Below are positions 1 through 8,004 of a DNA stretch of 12,370 nt, piece by piece. The position numbers and the translations under genes are program-made. This DNA is from Chromera velia. Its lineage: Eukaryota > Sar > Chromeraceae. Below the pieces are notes generated by a model that saw nothing but the letters and a program-made list of their open reading frames with translations, was not told the DNA's origin and ran no database searches. The number at the start of each line of letters is the position of its first letter. The first letter of the stretch is position 1. The stretch is taken from assembly GCA_018398765.1 (NCBI GenBank), contig JAHBMJ010002951.1, positions 830 to 13,199 on the forward strand. Direction: 5' to 3'.

Positions 1-481
1 CCCCTTCCCTGTCTGTTCCCACCCACTTCTTCCTCTTTCCCTGGACCTGGTGTAGGAAGGAACGTGGGTGGGAATGGACAGGGAGGGGGGAGGGAGGCAA
101 GGCCAGGCCACCGGGTAGACCCTTCTCTTTCTTTTTCCCCCTCTTTTTCTTCTTCTTCTTCTTCTTCTCCTGCTTTTTTCTTTTCGGCCTCTTCCCCAGG
201 ACCTGATGTGGGAAGAAATCTTCTTCTTCTTCTTCTTCTTCTTCTTTTTTATCTTCTTCTTCTTCTCCTGCTCTCTTCTTTCGTTTTCACCTTTGTCCAG
301 CAAAACGCTTCCAATGAACCTTCCAGGAGAGGAATAAGAAAAAGAAAAGGGAGGAGAAGAAGAAGCAGAAAGGCAAGGAGAAGGAGAAGAAGAAGCAGAA
401 AAAGAAGAGAAAGAACCGACTCCCCAAATCTCTTGCTTTCCGTGTTCGTCGTTCGTTCCCACCTCACATTTGTCTTCTGAG
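1..481. other. Polypyrimidine (CTT)n and polypurine (GAA)n block with short direct repeats
   Basis: Pyrimidine-rich DNA dominated by CTT triplets (about 120-290) is followed by purine-rich GAA/AGA DNA (about 340-415). Two similar segments repeat within it: CTTCTCCTGCT occurs near 165 and near 262, each followed by more pyrimidines and then a CAG (196-199 and about 298-300), so both resemble 3' splice sites. A 20-bp element at 40-59 recurs at 196-215 with three mismatches. Translations on either strand are homopolymer-like (poly-Leu or poly-Arg) and are not credible as proteins by themselves, but basic exon sequence belonging to the hypothetical downstream gene could begin here. Confidence 0.6.
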
Positions 482-2459
482 GAAGGGGAAGTGGAGAGAG
501 AGGGAGAGGAGCAAGACGTTTGCGTGGGAGATGCCTCAGTAGGTGGTAAAGATTCTTCCTTTGCGGACTCGGAGCAGAACAATTTGTACAGCACTTTCAC
601 TCTAGACTTTCACTCGAGACGGAACCGAACAAAGCGGTGGAAGACGGACAGACGTTGAACACTTGAGAGTGCGAAGAAGGCTAGAGGCAGGCTGACAGCC
701 AAAGATAGCGGGTGGAACTATTGGCGGAGGGTGGGAAAGGAAGTGGTGCAACGGATGTCCAGAATGTCGAGCTTCATGATTGAACACAACAGATAGGATA
801 GGAGGAGTGCAGCGATTTGTGGTCAAAGCAGAAAAACTTGGGGCAAAAGAAATAGGGAAAAAGATTGGAGGGACTGAAGGAGGTTCAGGTAGAGGAGGTG
901 GCGTTGGAGGAGAATGAGGAGGAAGATCTTGAGAGGAGGGAGTCGCAGGAAGGGAAGAGATAGGAGGGGGGCAGGGAGGCACAACCGGGGAGAGCTGCAT
1001 GCATGGAGGAGAATAGATGCACATAAAGGAGAAAAACAAATTCAACGGCCTTGGCGAAAGGGGGCCTTGAGCCTCCAAGGAGTTAGGGGCGGAATGGGTG
1101 GGAAGAAAGGAAACAGAGGTTGTCAGGTTTTCACACTGTATCCCGTCCGTTTGTTCAATCTTTGTCTCCTCCTCACTCTTTACGTCTTTCACTACAGAGG
1201 GGGAAGAAGAAGGGGGAAAAGAAGAAGAAGGAGAAGAAGTGACATCACCTTCGTGCATAGATGAAGAAGAGACCTCTGTAAACGAAACATCCTTTACTTA
1301 CATCGCTATTGCACGACTTCTTTCCTTTCTTTGAAGTTTCCTTTGTGCCTTCATGAACCTTCTTTTTACTGCAGCTTTCTTTCTAGACAGCTTTTCTTTA
1401 CCTGGGGCCAACCCATCCCAGCATGCCGGCAAGAAACCCAGGGGAGGAATAGAGGAGCACAAGGGGCGGATGGAATGAGGACAGATTTCTAACCTATCCC
1501 AGGCCGGCAGGGTGCCTGCCGGTAGGGGGCAAGAGCTCAGGGGGAGGGCAGCGGGAGGAGGAGACGGTAGGGAGGGGGAAGGAACAGGAGAGGAAAAAGG
1601 GAGTTCTTCATTCTCTGAGGCAAGCACTTCAAATGCATTTCTTCCTTTCTTCACTCCCGGCCCCCCCTCCAAAAGGTTTCTTCCCTTCCCCATACTTCTT
1701 TTTCCTCTGCTGACCAACCAAGGCTTCTCATCCTCCCAAAAAAGCCCGTCCCAGCAGGAGGGAAAACTAAGGCCAGATGGAGGAGGAGAGGAGCAAAGAG
1801 GAGAAAAAGGAGAAGAAGTGACATCACCTTCGTGCATAGATGAAGAAGAGACCTCTGTAAACGAAACATCCTTTACTTACATCGCTATTGCACGACTTCT
1901 TTCCTTTCTTTGAAGTTTCCTTTGTGCCTTCATGAACCTTCTTTTTACTGCAGCTTTCTTTCTAGACAGCTTTTCTTTACCTGGGGCCAACCCATCCCAG
2001 CATGCCGGCAAGAAACCCAGGGGAGGAATAGAGGAGCACAAGGGGCGGATGGAATGAGGACAGATTTCTAACCTATCCCAGGCCGGCAGGGTGCCTGCCG
2101 GTAGGGGGCAAGAGCTCAGGGGGAGGGCAGCGGGAGGAGGAGACGGTAGGGAGGGGGAAGGAACAGGAGAGGAAAAAGGGAGTTCTTCATTCTCTGAGGC
2201 AAGCACTTCAAATGCATTTCTTCCTTTCTTCACTCCCGGCCCCCCCTCCAAAAGGTTTCTTCCCTTCCCCATACTTCTTTTTCCTCTGCTGACCAACCAA
2301 GGCTTCTCATCCTCCCAAAAAAGCCCGTCCCAGCAGGAGGGAAAACTAAGGCCAGATGGAGGAGGAGAGGAGCAAAGAGGAGAAAAAGTGTCATTTCGTC
2401 AGTTCCGTCGTTTGAAGTCCCTACGTAGAGAGCAGGAGAGAGAGGGCAGGCCCATATGA
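482..2459 (+). CDS. Possible multi-exon gene of small charged phase-0 exons (hypothetical)
   Basis: I do not recognise this product. Four candidate exons sit between AG acceptors and GT donors and all begin and end in phase 0: 482-538 (donor GTAGGT), 1200-1277 (preceded by a pyrimidine tract and ACTACAGAG, donor GTAAAC), 1758-1856 (acceptor CCCAGCAG, same donor) and 2337-2459 (same acceptor, ending in TGA). Each encodes a Glu/Gly/Lys-rich peptide; 1200-1277 and 1758-1856 share GEEVTSPSCIDEEETS. The candidate last exon ends in a basic tail (SFRQFRRLKSLRREQ). Exon 1758-1856 could instead begin near 1502, after a good acceptor with a CTAAC branch-like sequence, because that frame is open from there. 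The start of the gene is not identified and may lie before 482 or outside the window. Against the model, the texture is low-complexity, and purine-rich DNA offers many chance splice sites. On the minus strand the same DNA has open frames at 602-1258, 1298-1837 and 1877-2296, which I attribute mainly to its pyrimidine bias. Confidence 0.27.
539..1199. other. No independent gene supported; candidate intron, with a minus-strand open frame
   Basis: If the plus-strand exon model is right, this is an intron ending in a pyrimidine-rich tract (about 1150-1190) and ACTACAG. The minus strand is open for 218 codons (602-1258). Part of that frame is non-repetitive (for example VVKDVKSEEETKIEQTDG), but most is Pro/Ser-rich, as expected of any pyrimidine-biased strand. 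I cannot choose firmly between intron and minus-strand exon. Confidence 0.4.
1228..2388. repeat. Perfect tandem duplication, two copies, period 579 bp
   Basis: Copy 1 spans 1228-1809 and copy 2 spans 1807-2388, sharing three bases at the junction. By eye the two copies are identical along their whole length; landmarks such as GACATCACCT (1241 and 1820) and TTCTAGACAG (1381 and 1960) are offset by exactly 579. The left flank before 1228 and the right flank after 2388 differ from the internal junction, so both boundaries are sharp. The junctions fall in A/G-rich sequence (AAGGAGAAGAAG against AAAAAGTGTC), where short-homology recombination or replication slippage would be easy. The period is 3 x 193, so any reading frame through the unit is kept. 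Perfect identity implies a very recent event, or an assembly duplication. Confidence 0.95.
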
Positions 2460-3101
2460 GCTCGCATTTATTTATGCAATTCGGCTAGCTCACTGACTAT
2501 CTTCCTTTCTCATCGAACCTGTCCGAGTGAGAGATAAGTGGTTGGCAACTTGGGGGGATGTAAAAGGGAGGTAAGGGTATTAAAGGAGCACAGTGGACAC
2601 AAGGGGAGAGGGGGAGAGAGCGAGAGAGTGGTGGCAGGGGGAAGTTAGAAATAGACGGGGCCTGCGCCTCCCATTCTACTTGAGGGGGACGGTTCGTGTT
2701 ATTGGCCAGGCCACTCGAGTTTTGATTATGTGTCTTCAGTTCCTCTTCTCTGCCTCCACAAGAAAAAGTAAACAACGAAGGCCTGTCCAGTAAGGGCTTT
2801 CCAAGACTTCCCACGGTACAGACTGACGAAATCGGGGGAGGGAAAACGGACGGGCGGACGGGAGACAGAGACGAAGGCGGGGGGCCCCCAGGTGGGACCT
2901 TTTGTTCCGGTAGAGGTCCCAAAAACTGCTGTGATGCAGGGTTGAATCTGTAGGAGAGGGATACCCTGCTCTCCCCCCCTCCCTCTGCCACGTCGGCTAC
3001 TAGGAGGGACCGGCCCTCCCTTTCTCTTCCCCCGAGCTTCCCGCTAGTCTATTAACTCCATTGAACTCGGCCACCCTACTCTCCCACCCCCTTTTATCAG
3101 T
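2460..3101. other. Spacer without a supported gene
   Basis: G-rich and purine-rich on the plus strand. The minus strand is open from 2991 to 2497 (164 codons), but its translation is Pro/Ser-rich with no motif, again as expected of the C-rich strand. It lies just downstream of the terminal TAA of the interrupted coding region, so it could include the 3' untranslated sequence of that gene. I see no repeat longer than short G or GA runs. Confidence 0.4.
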
Positions 3102-4433
3102 TTATGCTGGGTTCACCGGAGACTGAACGTCTGCCATAGTATCCCCATTTTCCCCTCCCTGGATCGGTCCCCCCTGCCAGGAAGGCGCTGTGTTCAGAAC
3201 TCTAAAAGAGCCCCCCCACCCATCAGTGCGCTGCTGCTGCTGGGGGCCAAACAGGAGTCCCCGCCTCATTCCGCCTCCCTCTCCCCTTTGCATTCGCTGT
3301 CTATGTCTGTGGGTCTGCTCTGCAGTGCCGGGGTCACCGTTCGTCTCGTCGTATGTTCTACGTAGGCGCACCCCCAGGTCGACCTGTCTTGGTGCCTCGG
3401 GCTTGACCATGCCCCCCGCCCTAAGGTCTGGGGCCCTAGACCCCTCGATTCTCCCCAATCTCCAGTTAGCCGAGAACTGCCGGAGTCGCTCGGTCAGTTC
3501 TGCTGCTCTGGTACTAGTAGAGCCGGTGACCTTTCGAAAGTTCTGCACAACAACATGGTACCAGTTTTTCAAATTCTGCTGTGCTTCGGTTGCAAACCCT
3601 CCCTCCACCACTCGGGTCGCCCTATCAACCTTTTCAAAGAAACGGAAGAGGGGGGAGACACCTGGGTGCATTATGATTTTTCGGTTCAGAATCTCGGTAT
3701 CTGTAGGGAGGGAGAGGGGGAGAGGTCTCCCATCTTCAATCCCCAGTCTATTGCAGGCCTCGTCGTATGCTGACAGCAGGGCGGCTGCATTGCCCGGGGT
3801 GAGTTTGAGTTCACCGGTATGTGAGGGCTCCCCCCGCATGTCCGTGGTGCTTCTGTAGAAAAAAGACTTGATCTTCCAGCTCATGCCCCATGACCCATCT
3901 ATGTCCAGCTCTCCAAACGATATACCTCCGAGCATTGAGAGGCAGCGACGGAGGGGAGAATAGGGGTACAGCTCCTATGGGAATTTCTTCTGCCGTTTTC
4001 ACTCGCCCTCTATGAGGGCACCGAGAGACTCTGCTGCTTTGAGGTCGTCCCTTGTGAAACACAGGCCAAAGGGGAGATGTCTTACCACCACCGTGCCCCT
4101 CTTGGCATGGTCGAATGATTTTTCCTTTTCAACCCACTCTAGGAGTGCAAGCACCCTCTCTTCCTCAACGATCATTTCTACCTGGTCGAGCCTGACCTCA
4201 ACCCTCTACTCAGCTTGCCCTATCAGAGTCACAGCCTCGTCTTTGGAGATGGCACTGAGATGGAGACCTTCGAGTGCGGTGGTGATCTCTGTGAATTTTG
4301 GGATGAGGATGTTGGAAACAGCTGTTGCTGCAGCCGTTGCAGCACAGTTAATGATGTCGTCATCTTCTCCGCTGCCCTTTCTTCCTGCTTCATTCGAGTC
4401 TCTACTCTCGTTCGATATCGAGAATAAGACTAG
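3102..4433 (-). pseudogene. Stop-interrupted coding region of unknown family
   Basis: A single minus-strand frame of 443 codons reads like real protein throughout but carries three internal stops: TAG at 4206-4208 (codon 76), TGA at 3999-4001 (codon 145) and TAG at 3975-3977 (codon 153). It ends at a TAA at 3102-3104. The longest ATG-initiated piece is 277 residues from 3935. Before the first stop there is an acidic, Ala-rich, probably helical segment; between the first two stops a helical charged stretch leads to TVVVRHLPFGLCFTRDDL, which resembles the first strand and helix of an RNA-recognition motif, though I see no convincing partner RNP1. The later part has balanced composition (for example SPLFRFFEKVDRATRVVEG) and a Gly/Gln-rich tail with a QQQQ run. 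The helicase ends in TAG at its expected C-terminus, so TAG is a true stop in this genome. No frameshift is needed to join the parts, suggesting recent decay. No clean intron removes the stops. An RNA-binding ORF1-like protein of a non-LTR retrotransposon is possible but unproven; a spliced host gene is the alternative. Confidence 0.55.
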
Positions 4434-4690
4434 TCATGCAGGGCACGACAAATGCAAGAACAGGTCTATGCTGGTTAGAGATTGCCTAAGAAACGAGGGA
4501 TACGTTTTTCAAGTCGAACTCCCATCACAGAACGAGTAAAAAATTCGGAAAAGGACCAATCTGGTCAGTGCTCGCGACTTTAACAGTTTGAAGAGCAAAG
4601 AGAGAAGGTCATCATCATTATGTGCCTCTTCTGTGTACCTCTCTAATCTCTTTCGAAGACAAAGTCTCGAGAGCCTGCAAAGTACCTTAT

Positions 4691-4726
4691 TCATCATCAT
4701 CATCATCGATTGATTGATTGATTGAT
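4691..4726. repeat. Short (ATC)n plus (GATT)n simple repeats
   Basis: Five consecutive CAT/ATC triplets are followed directly by five GATT units. The array lies upstream (5' on the minus strand) of the stop-interrupted coding region. Adjacent different short arrays are common at ends of non-LTR elements, but no matching target-site duplication was found by eye. Confidence 0.85.
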
Positions 4727-4777
4727 ATGTTCCACCCTAGGGCCTTCCTGCTATGTCTATCTGTCGCCAGAGCTAGC

Positions 4778-4824
4778 AGGGCGGGGCGTTCCCCAGCCTA
4801 AGCTGAGGTATCAGACCCCGCCCT
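4778..4824. repeat. GC-rich inverted repeat with 9-bp arms
   Basis: AGGGCGGGG at 4778-4786 pairs perfectly with CCCCGCCCT at 4816-4824 across a 29-base loop. It would form a stable hairpin on either strand. It stands in a GC-rich patch just before the composition drops sharply towards AT. Function unknown; a transposable-element end or a chance GC hairpin are both possible. Confidence 0.6.
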
Positions 4825-5039
4825 CAGGGCCCGCCAGAGTCTGTTACCCTGGCCGCTGCTGTATGATTGTTCGTTGTTCGAGCCACGGCTCTGGATCCGT
4901 GTTGGCTTTCCAGCATGAAAATCGATCTGAAAAGGTATGCGATTGAGGCTTCCTCGCTCTTCGCTATCAGCCCATAAATAAGCATCTGACGTTCGGCAGT
5001 TCACCATGCAGGGTGAAATCTTTTGATCGTTTGTTCACT

Positions 5040-5540
5040 CAGACTTTAATTTAAATATAGTGATTAATAATATTCTATTTAAAAATATTATTTGAGTATT
5101 TTTTTTTAAAGTCTAGTTTCAAGTCCAAATTTATAATATGTAGGTCCAAGTCCTTCTCTCTCGATCATTTTCTAGCCCTTGCTGGCTGTTTATTCATGCT
5201 TTGTCTAGTACTTTGTTCACTTTTAAATTTGTTAACTAGTTTGTTCAAAGTTCACTGTATCTTCACTTAGGAAAGGACTACTAAGGGGTCTACACATAGG
5301 GATAGGATTTAATATTAGGATAAGATAGGATTAATGTTCCGGTTATATTTAGCAAGACCTAAACTAGAATTCAAAACCATCTAAAAATCTACTTGTTAAA
5401 AAGAAACTTGAAGTTTGTCCTGGACGTTGTTATAAACTGTGGTATTGTTACAACTTACAAACAATGCTTACAGTGCTTAAGGTGTTAACGCTGGTAACAC
5501 TAGCTGCCTTAGTGCCTCCGCAAACGGTAATAACGGAAAA
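5040..5540. other. AT-rich island without a gene
   Basis: Composition falls abruptly compared with both sides, with long A/T runs (about 5045-5110) and no credible open frame. Short words recur in it: TTTGTTCA variants near 5030, 5212 and 5242; AAGTCCA/CCAAGTCC near 5123-5152; and ATAGGATT near 5302 and 5326. It could be a decayed transposable element, a matrix-attachment-like sequence, or an end of the adjacent satellite insertion. Confidence 0.55.
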
Positions 5541-6005
5541 GAGACTCGAAAACTACCGTTGATCGATTAAAATTAATCCCAGCATAATTCTAGCAAACGT
5601 TGACTGCACAGTCAGAATTGAAAGCAAAAACCTATGCAAAAACTCCCATAGATCGATGCAAGGAGTCAAAACAATTACTGACTGCATAGGCGCAACTAAA
5701 AAACAAATCCTGGCTATCGATCGATGAAAGCTAGGAGTCAAAGCAAACTCTGACTGCGAAATCACAACTGAAAAAAAAAATCCCGGCCATCGATCGATGA
5801 AATGAGTCAACGCAAACACTGACTGCGCAGTCACAACTGAAAAAAAAACTCCCGGCCATCCATCGATGAAAGGAGTCAAGCAAACTCGGACTGCAGAACC
5901 GAAAAAGAAAACTCCGTAAACACTGACTGCACAGCCAGAATTGAGAAAAAAACTATCGTCGATCGATAAAAGGAATCAACGCACATGCACACCGACTGCA
6001 CATTA
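5538..6005. repeat. Degenerate tandem satellite, unit about 68-78 bp
   Basis: A TGACTGC-type core recurs at about 5601, 5679, 5751, 5820, 5888 (GGACTGC), 5924 and 5993 (CGACTGC). Spacings are 78, 72, 69, 68, 36 and 69; the 36 is an internally deleted unit. Each unit continues with a CACAACTGA-like block, an A-run of up to ten, a CCCGGCCAT-like block, one or more GATCGAT motifs, and GAAAGGAGTCAA leading into the next core. Units differ by substitutions and small indels, so the array is not recent. The minus-strand open frame over it is a by-product of the repeat periodicity. Confidence 0.88.
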
Positions 6006-6336
6006 ATTTCTTCCAGAGAGGCCACGGATCCATTACTTCCTCAAAGGACTGTATGCTTCGGGGTGCGTGTCCTTTTTGAGGAAAACAATGAATTGACTCT
6101 GCTGCCTTCGAATCGAGACAATCGACTAACTGAGTGCTCAGAGGAATGAAAGAGGTACGTTTTGAAAACCACGAAAACACACACGCGCCTCCTCTCGCTG
6201 ACCCCCCCCTTACACCGCGAACTGTTGGTAAAAGAAAAGTAGGGAGGGGAGGAATGCGAAGTGAAGGAAAATTCTGCTCCTGACTGAACAACTCCATGAG
6301 TCAAAAAACAGCCAAAGAAAAGACGCACTAACCAAC
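6006..6336. other. Unique-looking sequence, no supported gene
   Basis: Non-repetitive sequence after the satellite. The minus strand is open from 6297 through this segment into the satellite (114 codons), with a partly normal amino-acid texture, but there is no motif and its C-terminal end is satellite sequence, so I do not call it a gene. Confidence 0.35.
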
Positions 6337-6378
6337 CGGTCGATCGACCGATCACTCATGACCCGATCACTCATGACC
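6337..6378. repeat. 14-bp palindrome followed by a 15-bp tandem duplicate
   Basis: CGGTCGATCGACCG (6337-6350) is a perfect palindrome. It runs into CGATCACTCATGACC, present twice back to back at 6349-6363 and 6364-6378. The GATCGA word is shared with the satellite ending about 330 bp earlier, so this may be an outlying remnant of related repeat DNA. Confidence 0.8.
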
Positions 6379-6413
6379 AGTAAGTAAGGACGATGTAGAA
6401 CGACAAGAAAAAC

Positions 6414-6952
6414 ACAAACACACATTCACACACACGCACACCCTCGCCCAATCTGCCCTCTCCCTTCTCCCTCCCCCTCTGTCCGAGAAAAAAAGGCACA
6501 TACGGACATTCGAAAATGGTCAGAGTGCACAGCTTTCCTGTGGTTATCTGCGTGGGGAGAAAAAGCAAAAACAGGCAAATGCAGCTACACGCTCACTCCA
6601 TGCAGCCAGAAAGGACAAACGAATAGATTGATCTCCCCGTTCATACAAGCAGTCACTACAAGAATCCACTCAAAAAGAAAACGAACGAACAGAAAGATTG
6701 GGATTGCTCACATCCATTCTGTCAAGCAAAGCGAACGAAAAGAAATTGGGAAGGGGAGAGAGCAGCGACAAAAAGGGAGACGAAGCTCGAACCAATACCA
6801 CCACACGGCTCTTCAAAATACATACTGACAGACGAAGGAACAGACACAACGGCGAAAGAAAGATGCGTGGCAAAAGAAATGCAGAAAAGCATACCCAAAC
6901 GCACCACTTGAAGAACGAAACGAATGAGAAGCGGGACTCGAAAAGAAAGGGG
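6414..6952. other. Low-complexity spacer, no supported gene
   Basis: Begins with an interrupted CA-rich stretch (about 6414-6450), then unique sequence with A/G-rich patches. Open frames on both strands here are short, overlap each other, lack motifs and often depend on non-ATG starts. Confidence 0.4.
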
Positions 6953-6955
6953 CGT

Positions 6956-6967
6956 GTATGTGTGTGC

Positions 6968-7002
<35 letters not shown>

Positions 7003-7020
7003 TGTGAGAGAGAGAGAGAA

Positions 7021-7058
<38 letters not shown>

Positions 7059-7070
7059 GAGAGAGAGAGG
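6956..7070. repeat. Composite (TG)n then (GA)n microsatellite
   Basis: An interrupted TG tract (about 6956-7003) passes directly into a GA tract with occasional AAG breaks (about 7004-7070). Alternating purine-pyrimidine TG DNA can adopt Z-form, and the purine-only GA strand can form triplexes; those are known properties of such tracts, not something shown here. Confidence 0.93.
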
Positions 7071-7190
7071 CTGCATCGGGGCCTCAAGAAGGAAGCGGAA
7101 GCGAACACCAGCAGGCCGGAAGAAAAAGAAAATCCTGCTGGGTAAGGTAGAAAGAACGTGCGCGTGTCAGATGAACGAACGAACTCCCAC

Positions 7191-7212
7191 ATACACACAC
7201 ACACACACACAC
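7191..7212. repeat. (AC)n microsatellite
   Basis: About eleven AC dinucleotides, in the opposite orientation to the TG array about 200 bp upstream, so the two could pair as an inverted repeat. Confidence 0.9.
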
Positions 7213-7950
7213 GAAGCTGACGTACAGATGAAGAATATATGCACGCGCTTGCTTGCAAGGTCCAACAAGGCGTTTCTCCTCTAGGTGCTTTCAGAGAGAA
7301 GTCAGCATTTCTTTTCCCCTCCACATACGTACGTACGGACTGTGCACTGGCTTGGAGTTATGCATGGAGGGAGTTTCCTTCCTTCGTTCGTTCAACAAAA
7401 CATTTAAATGTAAAGTCAATGAAGTCGATCCTGGATGCATGCATGAGGAGAGGAGGAGCAGGATGAGATGGATTGAGAGGAAAGGAAGAGCGAAAGGGGG
7501 GGGGGAGAGAAAGAGAAAAGAGGTAGAACAGCAGACAAAAGCAGTGGATCCTGAAGAATACATCATCTGACTACATACAGGCAAGACAACTCGCAAGTCT
7601 CTCTATCCCTCCCCCACCCATGGACATGAGCAGTAAGAAGACAAAACTTCAAGTGAAAACAAATTACATGAGCTGTGGGACACTGGAAGACGGACGAAAA
7701 CGTAGACCATGCATCATTCAGACAGGGTTGACAAAAAGAAAACAAAGGCGACAGAGGAGAGGGGAAGTACAGAGAGAGCGCCTCCCTCCCTGACGATTAG
7801 ATAGGTCACTCCATGCGTTGACGCACGCACGCACGCACACACGCACTGCACCAGCACTGTCTGAAGACTTTCCTGTGCTTGAGGGAGAAACAGGCAAAAA
7901 TTAAAGAAAGAATGCACAAGAAAGGAAAAGACCGACCAGAAAGGCCACCT
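7213..7950. other. Spacer with small ACGT, GCAC and G-run repeats, no gene seen
   Basis: Contains ACGTACGTACG near 7327, a TGCATGCATG word near 7435-7444, a run of nine or more G near 7497-7506, and a (GCAC)n stretch near 7822-7845. No open frame has convincing protein texture. Confidence 0.45.
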
Positions 7951-7966
7951 ATCCATCCATCCATCC

Positions 7967-8004
<38 letters not shown>
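7951..8004. repeat. (ATCC)n then (ATCA)n tetranucleotide array
   Basis: About four to five ATCC units change, with no break in register, into about nine ATCA units. The shared register suggests one array diverged into two unit types by a point change that then spread by slippage. Confidence 0.93.

Noticed and set aside
249-467. Minus-strand frame encoding a poly-Leu membrane-like protein
   Set aside because: The hydrophobic run is only the translation of CTT triplet repeats.
1298-1323. A 26-base minus-strand intron with GTAAGT donor and TTTACAG acceptor
   Set aside because: The ends match consensus, but removing it does not connect the two flanking open frames in phase, and the length is extremely short.
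602-1837. Minus-strand open frames of 218 and 179 codons across the duplication
   Set aside because: The minus strand is pyrimidine-rich here, which removes stop codons by composition alone; the translations are mostly Pro/Ser. Kept only as an alternative because short stretches look normal.
3190-3858. 222-codon plus-strand frame opposite the interrupted coding region
   Set aside because: The minus-strand reading has the balanced composition of a real protein, while this one is Ser/Pro/Cys-rich with no features.
4012-4539. 175-codon plus-strand frame
   Set aside because: Antisense to the N-terminal part of the interrupted coding region; Ser-rich translation without motifs.
5538-6005. Possible CRISPR-like array because of regular spacing
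   Set aside because: Whole units, not just short repeats, are related to each other; there are no unique spacers, and the genome is eukaryotic.
6722-7324. 200-codon minus-strand frame over the TG/GA microsatellite
   Set aside because: Its middle is poly-Ser/Leu and poly-His/Thr from dinucleotide repeats, and the flanks show no motif.
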